A stretch of 6,744 bases of DNA. It comes from an uncultured Actinomyces sp. GTDB lineage: Bacteria; Actinomycetota; Actinomycetes; Actinomycetales; Actinomycetaceae. Position numbers and translations under genes: made by a program. Under the pieces are notes generated by a model. The model did no database searches and had not been told where the DNA came from. It worked only from the letters and a program-made list of their open reading frames with translations. The DNA lies in assembly GCA_938040725.1 (NCBI GenBank), contig CALHZX010000099.1, positions 1 to 6,744 of the forward strand, written 5' to 3'. Position 1 is the stretch's first letter; each line of letters begins with the position of its first letter. This document shows, in pieces, positions 1-5,390 of the stretch.

Positions 1-806
1 TGCTGCGAGATATGGGGATGGGGCTAGGCACTCTTGCTTTGAAGGGCGCGGGTCGTCTTGGTATTGGCGCGGATGGGGCCGTGGGGAGGTTGTCGTCGCA
101 TCTGGACGACTATCTGCGCACGCACGGCATGGAAGATCTCGCCAACGAATGGAAGGAGAAACGGCTACGCGTCCTTCCCCGAAGTGCGGACGATCTCATG
201 GCGAGAATTCCTTTGACTGACAAACAAGCGGGTGGTGGCGAACCGCCTACTGAAGGCTTGGTAGACGGAGTGAAAGGTGGAGACCTTGCAAAACAGCGTG
301 AAGTGGTATTGGGTGTAAAGCCTGATGGGTCTTCGTATACATATGACGAGTGGAAGGCGGAAAATGGAGAATTCGCGGTAAATAAGCATGGGGAGAAAGA
401 ATGGGTAGATCATTGGCCTCCGAATGACGGTTACGAGGGTGAGCCGAAAGTATATTCCTCGGTTGCTGAATATGTGGAGGATTTTGGTAAAGATGTTGAC
501 CGTATCGGACATCCAAGCGGAAGTTATTTGGGAGCGATAGAAGATGGGGTTCCGGCTTCTTTTGAAGAGCGATCGCTTCGTCCAACATCTGTCAATGACT
601 ACTACTATCAGTATGAGTTCACTGAGGCTCCTCTGCCCGAGGGCTGGACAATCAGGTCAGGAAAGGCTGCCGCGTGGAACCAGCAGCCAGGTGGAGCTGC
701 GCAGTTGCAGGTTATGAAGAGCGATGGTGGACCTGCGAGTGTTCAGGAACTTCTTGCAAACGGCATTCTTAAGGGGAAGGATAAACCCGTTGGAATTCAT
801 GGATGA
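1..806 (+). CDS. C-terminal part of a polymorphic toxin with a TNT-type NAD+ glycohydrolase domain (5' end outside window)
   Basis: The frame is open from the first full codon at position 3, so the gene starts upstream and only its last 268 codons are seen. The final third resembles the TNT domain, which in M. tuberculosis CpnT hydrolyses NAD+ to nicotinamide and ADP-ribose. Motifs in order are WPPNDGY (nt 414-434), DRIG (498-509), EERSLRP (564-584), a Tyr-rich YYYQYEF stretch (about 600-620) and QPGGAAQ (684-704). The last Gln of QPGGAAQ aligns with the conserved TNT glutamine. The preceding part (to about nt 200) is Gly/Ala-rich and GC-rich (about 61% over 1-180); nt 301-480 drop to about 47%, suggesting an exchanged C-terminal cassette. 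Delivery domains are not visible, so type VII-like export is a guess. The last 27 codons overlap the next gene. The TNT assignment is fairly secure; activity is untested. Confidence 0.85.
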   Translation, partial: LRDMGMGLGTLALKGAGRLGIGADGAVGRLSSHLDDYLRTHGMEDLANEWKEKRLRVLPRSADDLMARIPLTDKQAGGGEPPTEGLVDGVKGGDLAKQREVVLGVKPDGSSYTYDEWKAENGEFAVNKHGEKEWVDHWPPNDGYEGEPKVYSSVAEYVEDFGKDVDRIGHPSGSYLGAIEDGVPASFEERSLRPTSVNDYYYQYEFTEAPLPEGWTIRSGKAAAWNQQPGGAAQLQVMKSDGGPASVQELLANGILKGKDKPVGIHG

Positions 807-1317
807 ATATGCATCAGTAATGAATCGATATGTGAAGATTGAAGTTCGCAATAGATTCAATGAGGAGGGTGCTGATCTGTCTCTCAACTTTGGGGGTGGC
901 GATGGGTGGCTACTATGGCTGGAGGACGGCCGGTACTGCTTCGATGAGAAAGAACGGGGGAAAGTTAGGAGAGGCGGACTATTTAATTCACAGTCAATTG
1001 AGCTGACACAAATTGTTATGGTGAATTGCACAGCGTCCTATTTGCGACATGCGCTGGGTTTTTCAAGCTTGTCTGTTCCTAGTGCAATTGACGAGCTGCC
1101 GGTGGGGTGGTCAGTCTATAAGACTGCATCTGCTTGTTATGAGAGTATGACAGGTCCGACCGGCGAGTTGCTTGAATTTGTGACTTGGAATCCTGCTCAT
1201 TGTGTTCCACTCGCTTGGCTCTATGGTGTGTCTCCGTCTGAACTGCTGCACGCATACATGCTTCCCGATGGTGGGCCTCTGCTTCGCCGGTGGCTTGGGA
1301 GGCCCTATGTTCGATGA
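724..1317 (+). CDS. Immunity-like protein ImmA1, probable antitoxin of the preceding TNT toxin
   Basis: The product is up to 197 residues and close to ImmA2 and ImmA3 downstream. Shared motifs include DEYASVMNR, LLWLEDGRYCFDE, FNSQSIELTQ, LPVGW and a C-terminal YMLPDGGPLLRRWLGRPY. There is no signal peptide or membrane segment, which suits a cytoplasmic protein that binds the toxin. Position directly after a TNT toxin suggests the IFT/Imm61-type class of TNT immunity factors, but I recognise this by context and cannot confirm the family. The start is unresolved: ATG 724, TTG 754 (preceded by AGGA at 745-748), TTG 790 and ATG 799 are all in frame. Similarity to the paralogues (GRxxPxxFxDEYA) reaches upstream of ATG 799 into the toxin gene, which favours 754 or earlier; coordinates give the longest form. 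The overlap implies translational coupling. Confidence 0.75.
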   Translation: MVDLRVFRNFLQTAFLRGRINPLEFMDEYASVMNRYVKIEVRNRFNEEGADLSLNFGGGDGWLLWLEDGRYCFDEKERGKVRRGGLFNSQSIELTQIVMVNCTASYLRHALGFSSLSVPSAIDELPVGWSVYKTASACYESMTGPTGELLEFVTWNPAHCVPLAWLYGVSPSELLHAYMLPDGGPLLRRWLGRPYVR

Positions 1318-1384
1318 GAGTCTCGCGTGTATGAGTATCAATGAAGTGCGTGAGTATATAAGCTTGCGCAAGTGAATGGAGTAG

Positions 1385-1390
1385 AAAGGA
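1385..1390 (+). promoter_or_regulatory. Ribosome binding site deciding the start of the free-standing TNT gene
   Basis: AAAGGA lies 8 nt before ATG 1399. The in-frame GTG at 1372 has no comparable purine-rich site, so 1399 is the preferred start. The site matters because it shows that the second TNT domain is set up to be translated on its own, rather than being a dead toxin tail. Confidence 0.6.
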
Positions 1391-1398
1391 ATAGAAAG

Positions 1399-1851
1399 AT
1401 GGACGCCAGTCAGATCCCTGATGTTCACTCGCCGAACTTTCCCAATTCGGGAGTCTTGAAATGGGTGCCGGATGGGCCGACAGTGCTCGCGCGGATGGAT
1501 AGAAGTACCGTGAAGGCCTACACGAGCTTTCTTGCCTATACGAAGACATTTGGCCCCTACGTGGATCGGCTTGGACTCCCGTACGGAAAGTATTTCTGGC
1601 AGTTGCCCGAAAATGGGAGCCCCTTTTCATTGGAAGAGCGAGCTCTCGATATTCTTGCGATGAATGACCCATACTATCAATACCGGGTTGTGACGTTGCC
1701 GACCGGTTTCTCTATTCGAACGGGAATTAATGTTCCGCAGTTCTCGATGCCGGGGGGAGCGCGGCAGGTGCAATTCATGCTTGGTGACTACCTGCTCACT
1801 GCGAGTGAGTGTTTGCAACTTGGCATACTTGAAGCGAAAGGGAGTAACTGA
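1399..1851 (+). CDS. Free-standing TNT-domain protein TNT2 (orphan toxin module)
   Basis: The product has 150 residues and consists almost entirely of a TNT-like domain. DRLG (residues 56-59), EERAL (79-83), a PYYQY stretch and MPGGARQ (117-123) match the order in the upstream toxin. Q123 aligns with the conserved TNT glutamine, so the active-site region looks intact. Outside these motifs the two domains differ widely, so this is not a recent copy. No secretion or delivery domain precedes it. It could be a silent reservoir cassette of the kind known for CdiA and Rhs loci, an intracellular toxin held by its antitoxin, or an effector exported with a partner. An AAAGGA site supports independent translation. 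The stop overlaps the start of ImmB by one base, typical of a coupled toxin-immunity pair. Confidence 0.8.
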   Translation: MDASQIPDVHSPNFPNSGVLKWVPDGPTVLARMDRSTVKAYTSFLAYTKTFGPYVDRLGLPYGKYFWQLPENGSPFSLEERALDILAMNDPYYQYRVVTLPTGFSIRTGINVPQFSMPGGARQVQFMLGDYLLTASECLQLGILEAKGSN

Positions 1852-2369
1852 TGTCTGTGACAGCCGATCTGGTTGATTTTGCTCGGACTAGCGGTGCGAT
1901 TTCGTCGGTCTACAAGGGTGACGGAATTGCGCTCACCTGGGATTCAGGACGAAGTTGGCAGCACATTTGGGACACGAAGAACTCACGTCGTCCTCAAGCC
2001 TTCTATGGTGAGAGCGAGTATTTGGAGCCACGTGTCCCGACCATGATTAGCGACTACGGTGAGATCATGTTGAAATGGGCGATCATGCGCATCGGAGAAA
2101 AGGCGCGGTGGCGTCGTCGGTGGCCGCGAATCGATGTCCCTGCGGGGCTTGAAAGTGTGTCGCCTCAATGGGGTTTTGAACAGCTCACCCCTATCACCGG
2201 CCGCCTGACCTTGGATGGTGCATATATTCCGATGGAGATGCGCACAATCTTCCCGGTGCATCCGGAACTTAATCAGCTCTCCCAGGTGATGCAGATCGAT
2301 TTTGATGAGCTACTAGCTGGATATATGGACCCATCGGGGGGTGCTCTCCTGCGTCAGTGGGTCTCCTGA
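1851..2369 (+). CDS. Immunity-like protein ImmB, probable partner of TNT2
   Basis: A 172-residue protein starts at ATG 1851, sharing its A with the TGA of TNT2. GGGAG at 1840-1844, inside the end of TNT2, is well placed at 6 nt. It is a divergent relative of the ImmA proteins. The C-terminal YMDPSGGALLRQW corresponds to YMLPDGGPLLRRW of ImmA, the central DYGEIMLKW segment corresponds to the ImmA SIELTQKVMV segment, and both have DVP/GVP followed by a conserved Trp. Residues 84-94 are strongly basic (KARWRRRWPR). No signal peptide or membrane segment is seen. The coupling and the family resemblance suggest it inhibits TNT2. That pairing is inferred from gene order only. Confidence 0.75.
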   Translation: MSVTADLVDFARTSGAISSVYKGDGIALTWDSGRSWQHIWDTKNSRRPQAFYGESEYLEPRVPTMISDYGEIMLKWAIMRIGEKARWRRRWPRIDVPAGLESVSPQWGFEQLTPITGRLTLDGAYIPMEMRTIFPVHPELNQLSQVMQIDFDELLAGYMDPSGGALLRQWVS

Positions 2370-3028
2370 CGCCCTTTGTGTCGGCTTGGGCGATGGATAA
2401 ACGTCGGGTAGTGTCTGCTCGAAAGATAGATGATAGTGATGAACGCATTGGGACGAATCTTCGGTAGGGCGGCCTCCGGGGGTAGAAGTGACCCCATGGC
2501 CTTCCTGGACGAGTATGCAGCGGTCATGAACCGGCACACTCGGGTTAAGGTGCGTAATGGTTTCAAATGGGGGCGTACGGGCCTTTCGATTGACAATGCG
2601 TTTAGTGAGAGTGCGGTGTTGTGGTTGGAGGATGGTCACTACTGTTTCGATGAAGAGGAGCGTGGTCAGGTGAGAACGCAGGGTTTTTTCAACTCGGCGT
2701 CGATCGAGCTGACTCAAAAGGTGATGGTCAACTACACGGCTTCAATTCTGCGTCACTCTCTGGGCCTGCAGACGTTGGGTGTGCCGATCAGGGGCGATGA
2801 GTTGCCTGTCGGTTGGGTGCTTGAAGAGAGACCGACGTGGCGATACGCTGCCCTCGATGGACCGAATGGTGAGCATTTGGAGTTCTACTCTATGAGCGAG
2901 CGTTACTGCGTGTCCCTCGCCTGGCTCTACGATGTGACTCCCTCCGAGCTGCTCAATGCGTACATGCTGCCCGATGGCGGGCCTCTGCTTCGTCGCTGGC
3001 TCGGGCGCCCGTATATTCGATGATGAGC
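2049..3028 (+). repeat. Tandem duplication, unit 1 (3' part of ImmB, spacer, ImmA2)
   Basis: This stretch starts inside ImmB at its codon 67 and runs through the spacer and the whole of ImmA2. It is repeated immediately downstream at 3031-4008. The offset between matching positions falls from 982 to 977 through small indels. Both units end with the same TGATGAGC just after or around the ImmA stop codon. Conservation is very high over ImmB and both ends of ImmA, and low in two patches inside ImmA. Confidence 0.85.
2436..3023 (+). CDS. Immunity-like protein ImmA2 (extra antitoxin copy without its own toxin)
   Basis: The product is 195 residues from GTG 2436; ATG 2430 and ATG 2439 are in-frame alternatives. 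GTG 2436 is preferred because it aligns with the GTG start of ImmA3, whose ribosome site is clear, and because GAAAGA (2421-2426) is 9 nt upstream. ImmA2 and ImmA3 are nearly identical over the first 37 residues, over SIELTQKVMVNYTASILR and over the C-terminal CVSLAWLYDVTPSELLNAYM. They differ sharply in two patches (about residues 48-63 and 120-155). No toxin gene lies directly upstream, so it is an orphan immunity gene that may neutralise related toxins from other strains. It probably shares the transcript of the island. Family membership with ImmA1 is clear; its target is unknown. Confidence 0.75.
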   Translation: MMNALGRIFGRAASGGRSDPMAFLDEYAAVMNRHTRVKVRNGFKWGRTGLSIDNAFSESAVLWLEDGHYCFDEEERGQVRTQGFFNSASIELTQKVMVNYTASILRHSLGLQTLGVPIRGDELPVGWVLEERPTWRYAALDGPNGEHLEFYSMSERYCVSLAWLYDVTPSELLNAYMLPDGGPLLRRWLGRPYIR

Positions 3029-3030
3029 TC

Positions 3031-3350
3031 AGCGACTACGGTGAGATCATGTTGAAATGGGTGATCATCGCATTGGTGAAAAAGCGCGGTGGCGCCGCGG
3101 GTGGCCGCGAATCGATGTCCCTGCGGGGCTTGAAAGTGTGTTGCCTCAATGGGGTTTTGAACAGCTCACCCCTATCACCGGTCGCCTGACCTTGGATGGT
3201 GCATATATCCCGATGGAGATGCGCACAATCTTCCCGGTGCATCCGGAACTCAATCAACTCTCCCAGGTGATGCAAATCGATTTCGATGAGCTACTTGCCG
3301 GATATATGGATCCATCAGGGGGCCCTCTCCTGCGTCAGTGGCTTTCCTGA
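3031..3350 (+). pseudogene. psi-ImmB: 5'-truncated, frameshifted copy of ImmB
   Basis: The stretch matches ImmB from codon 67 to the stop codon but lacks the first 66 codons and any proper start. One base is missing near 3068-3070 (GATCATCGCAT where ImmB has GATCATGCGCAT), so the DYGEIMLKW part and the remaining 90 or so codons lie in different frames. The frame after the shift still ends PSGGPLLRQWLS. Most differences from ImmB are third-position, silent changes, with only a few replacements such as Ser to Leu, Ala to Pro and Val to Leu. This suggests that the lineage was selected as protein until recently, or that ImmB repaired it by gene conversion. A short product from an internal start (about 97 residues) cannot be ruled out. 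Confidence 0.85.
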
Positions 3351-3403
3351 TGTCGTTCATGTCGACATGGGGTGCGGGTGAAAATGTGTAGTTTCTGCTC
3401 GAA

Positions 3404-3408
3404 AGGAG
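3404..3408 (+). promoter_or_regulatory. Ribosome binding site of ImmA3
   Basis: AGGAG lies 7 nt before GTG 3416. The nearer ATG at 3411 is in another frame and stops after three codons, so this site fixes the GTG start. By alignment it also supports GTG 2436 for ImmA2, where the site has decayed to AAGATAG. Confidence 0.65.
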
Positions 3409-3415
3409 CAATGCG

Positions 3416-4000
3416 GTGCTGAATGCATTGGGGAGAATCTTCGGTAGGGCGGCCTCCGGGGGTAGAAGTGACCCCATGGCCTTCCTGGACGAGTATGCAG
3501 CGGTTATGAATCGGCATGCTCGGGTTAAGGTACATAATGGTTTTAAATGGGGGCGTGCCAGCCTCTCGGTTGATGTTGGGATTGACGGACTGCTGCTGTG
3601 GTTGGACGGCGGTCGATACTGCTTTGATGAAGAGGAGCGAGGTCAGGTGAGAAAGCGGGGCGCTTTCAATTCCGCATCGATCGAGCTGACTCAAAAGGTG
3701 ATGGTCAACTACACGGCTTCAATTCTGCGCCGCTCCCTGGGGTTGCAGACGTTAGGCGTGCCGACGCAGGTTGACGATCTTCCTGCGGGGTGGTCGCTGA
3801 ATCGTGTTGGGCATGTGAGGTACGGTGGGCTAGAAGGCCCCAATGGTGAACGCCTTGATTTTGAAGCAGGGGTTCCTGCGTACTGCGTGTCCCTCGCCTG
3901 GCTCTACGACGTGACTCCCTCCGAGCTGCTCAATGCGTACATGATTCCCGATGGCGGGCCGCTGCTGCGGCAGTGGCTGGGATACCCGTACCTGAGGTGA
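3416..4000 (+). CDS. Immunity-like protein ImmA3 (extra antitoxin copy)
   Basis: The product has 194 residues starting at GTG. It is a close copy of ImmA2 with DEYAAVMNRH, LLLWLDGGRYCFDEEERG, FNSASIELTQ, LPAGW and YMIPDGGPLLRQWLGYPYLR. Its first variable patch (VDVGIDGLLLWLDGGRY) looks more like ImmA1 (GDGWLLWLEDGRY) than like ImmA2 (SESAVLWLEDGHY), which suggests mosaic exchange among the three copies. The second patch (NRVGHVRYGGLEG to FEAGVPAY) is unlike either. No signal peptide or membrane segment is seen. It is the last gene of the island and is followed 85 nt later by a strong terminator. A role as an orphan immunity protein is inferred from its relationship to ImmA1. Confidence 0.75.
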   Translation: MLNALGRIFGRAASGGRSDPMAFLDEYAAVMNRHARVKVHNGFKWGRASLSVDVGIDGLLLWLDGGRYCFDEEERGQVRKRGAFNSASIELTQKVMVNYTASILRRSLGLQTLGVPTQVDDLPAGWSLNRVGHVRYGGLEGPNGERLDFEAGVPAYCVSLAWLYDVTPSELLNAYMIPDGGPLLRQWLGYPYLR

Positions 4001-4085
4001 TGATGAGCGCCCCGGCGGGGTGTGTCGGGGTCTTCTGATTGTTGTCGCCGTAATCGTGGTTTCCTGCCTGTCGACTGTGGGCCCC

Positions 4086-4121
4086 AATCGCCCGCGCCGC
4101 CCCTCGGTGGCGCGGGCGATT
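4086..4121 (+). terminator. Rho-independent-type terminator ending the toxin-immunity island
   Basis: There is a perfect 13-bp stem, AATCGCCCGCGCC (4086-4098) with its complement at 4109-4121, and a 10-nt loop. Only a short T-rich TTCTT overlaps and follows, as is common in high-GC actinobacteria. The A/T ends make it usable in both directions. It is the first convincing terminator after the toxin gene. Confidence 0.75.
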
Positions 4122-4183
4122 TCTTGCGTGAGGACCGATCAGGTGGGTTTGCCACACCCGTGCAGCGCAGGCTCACCTATCCG

Positions 4184-4221
4184 AATTACGCAAAACAAAT
4201 GCCGCATTTATTTGCGTAATT
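4184..4221. repeat. AT-rich 38-nt inverted repeat of unknown role
   Basis: AATTACGCAAA (4184-4194) and TTTGCGTAATT (4211-4221) are perfect 11-bp arms. An inner AAAT/ATTT pairing (4197-4200 with 4206-4209) closes a GCCGC loop. It is markedly AT-rich between GC-rich flanks, and no T-run follows. It sits between the island terminator and the promoter region of the DUF1540-like gene. It could be a regulator binding site, a second terminator or a scar of an inserted element. Confidence 0.6.
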
Positions 4222-4299
4222 AGTGATGCTGTGAATGCGAAATTAGGTCCCAAGTGGCGCGCGAACACCCTTGGAATTTCAACGAAAACTCGCCACGTT

Positions 4300-4327
4300 T
4301 TGAATGTGTTGCGAAAAGGCGTATCAC
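4300..4327 (+). promoter_or_regulatory. Candidate promoter of the DUF1540-like gene
   Basis: TTGAAT (4300-4305) and TATCAC (4322-4327) are separated by 16 nt and resemble housekeeping -35 and -10 boxes. Transcription would begin near 4334, giving a leader of about 73 nt. A rival -10 (TACATT at 4365-4370) has no matching -35. The assignment rests on two imperfect hexamers. The rest of 4122-4299 holds the 38-nt inverted repeat and no believable gene. Confidence 0.35.
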
Positions 4328-4372
4328 TGGTGTCAACAGCGCGGCCACCCCGGTCGCGACCGGCTACATTGA

Positions 4373-4386
4373 GGCCCCACGGGGCC
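4373..4386 (+). other. GC-rich dyad in the leader, just before the ribosome site
   Basis: GGCCCC-AC-GGGGCC lies 8 nt upstream of the AAGGA ribosome site (4395-4399) of the DUF1540-like gene. If transcribed it would form a short stable hairpin next to the ribosome site. It could shape translation, stabilise the 5' end, or be an operator. No function can be assigned. Confidence 0.4.
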
Positions 4387-4406
4387 ACGTTGAAAAGGAC
4401 ACTCTC

Positions 4407-4682
4407 ATGGCAGATATGCCCCGCATCCTCGACTGCTCCGTCACCTCCTGCTCCTACAACAAGGAGAAGAACTGCGGAGCCGCCGCGATCACCGTCGGCT
4501 ACTCCTCCTCCTGCGCGACCTTCATCCCGCTGACCGTCAAGGGCGGCCTCGCCAAGGCCGAGACCTTCGTCGGCGCCTGCCAGAAGGCCGACTGCACCCA
4601 CAACAACGCCCTTGAGTGCACCGCCGCCTCCATCTCGGTCGGCGCGGGCACCGCGGACTGCCTCTCCTACGAGGCGCGCTGA
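4407..4682 (+). CDS. Small protein with two Cys4 modules, DUF1540-like
   Basis: A 91-residue protein starts at ATG 4407, with AAGGA (4395-4399) 7 nt upstream. Two tandem cysteine modules are evident: C10-x4-C15-x7-C23-x12-C36 and C58-x4-C63-x7-C71-x13-C85. The blocks around them match each other (CSYNKEKNCGAAAITVG and CTHNNALECTAASISVG). This fits the DUF1540 family, whose function is unknown; the regular cysteines suggest metal, probably zinc, binding, which is inference. There is no signal peptide. The codons are strongly GC-ending like glmU and unlike the toxin island, so it belongs to the core genome. It appears to be transcribed alone and ends at a terminator shared with the converging TetR gene. 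Confidence 0.85.
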   Translation: MADMPRILDCSVTSCSYNKEKNCGAAAITVGYSSSCATFIPLTVKGGLAKAETFVGACQKADCTHNNALECTAASISVGAGTADCLSYEAR

Positions 4683-4694
4683 GTCTCACTCACG

Positions 4695-4729
4695 CGAGGC
4701 CGTGGCAGGGATGACCCGCCACGGCCTCG
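4695..4729. terminator. Bidirectional terminator between the DUF1540-like and TetR genes
   Basis: CGAGGCCGTGGC (4695-4706) pairs perfectly with 4718-4729. GGG (4708-4710) with CCC (4715-4717) adds three pairs past a one-base bulge, leaving an ATGA loop. It lies between two convergent genes (stops at 4682 and 4752), so it probably serves both. There is no T-run, as is common in actinobacteria. Confidence 0.75.
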
Positions 4730-4751
4730 TCGTATGTCGTGAACGATGAAC

Positions 4752-5384
4752 TCAGCGTCCGTCGCCCGATCGCACCCGCAGCGTGGGGTGGGGGCGCAGG
4801 CCACGCTGGCCGTTCCAAATGAGGTTGACGACGTGGGCCGCGACCTCGTCCTTCTTCATGCGGCGGTCGTCCAGCCACCACTGGCCGACCTGCGCGATGA
4901 GGCCGACGAGCATCTGGGCGTACAGGGGAGACCAGGTGGCGTCGAAGTCCGAGCGCTTGAACTGTTCGGCGATGATGTGCTCGACGCTGGTTGCAACGTC
5001 GCCCATGACGGAGGAGAACGAGCCCGCCGTGCGATCCGACGGGGCGTCGCGCACGAGGACGCGGAAGCCGTCCGTGTTGCGCTCGATGTAGTCGAGCAGT
5101 CCCAGGGTCGCGTTCTCCAGGATGAGGCGCGGGCGCTGCGAGGACTCCAGGGACGTTTGCAGGGAGGAGATGAGTGCCTGCACCTCGCGGTCGACGATGA
5201 CCGCGTACAGGCCTTCCTTGCCTCCGAAGTGCTCGTAGACGACGGGCTTGGAGACCTTCGCTCGGGCCGCGATCTCCTCGACGCTGGTCGCGCCGAAGCC
5301 CTTTTCGGCAAACAGAGAGCGCCCCACGGTCACCAGCTGCTCGCGGCGTGCGAAGCCGCTCATTCGTGTCCTCTTCTCAGCCAT
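4752..5384 (-). CDS. TetR/AcrR-family transcriptional regulator
   Basis: The product is 210 residues. The N-terminal helix-turn-helix domain spans about residues 13-60: LFAEKGFGATSVEEIAARA, then AKVSKPVVYEHFGGKEGLY, the classic TetR recognition-helix pattern. The rest is a helical ligand/dimer domain of ordinary length, with LIAQVGQWWLDDRRM near the C-terminus. The ligand cannot be predicted. It is divergent from tRNA-Gln/glmU; from memory, M. tuberculosis has a TetR gene (Rv1019) divergent from glmU, so the pairing may be conserved. Two starts compete. ATG 5384 has no clear ribosome site but lies just after a GATACT box, which would fit a leaderless message. ATG 5363 (residue 8) has AAGAGGA 5 nt upstream. 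Starting at residue 8 would leave the DNA-binding domain intact. Confidence 0.9.
   Translation of the reverse strand: MAEKRTRMSGFARREQLVTVGRSLFAEKGFGATSVEEIAARAKVSKPVVYEHFGGKEGLYAVIVDREVQALISSLQTSLESSQRPRLILENATLGLLDYIERNTDGFRVLVRDAPSDRTAGSFSSVMGDVATSVEHIIAEQFKRSDFDATWSPLYAQMLVGLIAQVGQWWLDDRRMKKDEVAAHVVNLIWNGQRGLRPHPTLRVRSGDGR
5369..5375 (-). promoter_or_regulatory. Ribosome binding site for the alternative TetR start
   Basis: On the minus strand AAGAGGA lies 5 nt before ATG 5363, codon 8 of the long form. It is far better than anything before ATG 5384, so the protein may start at codon 8 or use both starts. Confidence 0.45.
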
Positions 5385-5390
5385 GACCCC

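Larger units (their letters stand above)
3031..4008 (+). repeat. Tandem duplication, unit 2 (psi-ImmB, spacer, ImmA3)
   Basis: This is the second unit of the roughly 0.98-kb duplication. It joins abruptly at 3028-3031, where the sequence following ImmA2 (TGATGAGC) meets sequence from inside ImmB (AGCGACTACGG). The spacers before ImmA2 and ImmA3 also match, for example the shared CTGCTCGAAAG just before the start codons. Confidence 0.85.

Noticed and set aside
1363..1372. Palindrome CTTGCGCAAG between ImmA1 and TNT2
   Set aside because: Ten bases alone are expected by chance often enough, and no promoter elements surround it convincingly.
1079..1672. 197-codon open frame on the minus strand across ImmA1 and TNT2
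   Set aside because: It runs antisense across two recognisable genes, is low-complexity basic/His-rich, and has no recognisable motif.
2370..2392. CGCCC/GGGCG hairpin after ImmB
   Set aside because: Only five pairs with a 13-nt loop and no T-run; too weak for a terminator, and the island reads on.
4010..4020. CCCC-GGC-GGGG just after ImmA3
   Set aside because: Four pairs only and no T-run; the 13-bp hairpin at 4086 is a much better terminator.
1..4121. Insertion sequence or transposase explaining the duplication
   Set aside because: No transposase reading frame or terminal inverted repeats; the simple direct junction at 3021-3034 suffices.
4020..4223. Two short + frames between the island and the DUF1540-like gene
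   Set aside because: They run through the terminator hairpin and the inverted repeat and have no family motif or good ribosome site.
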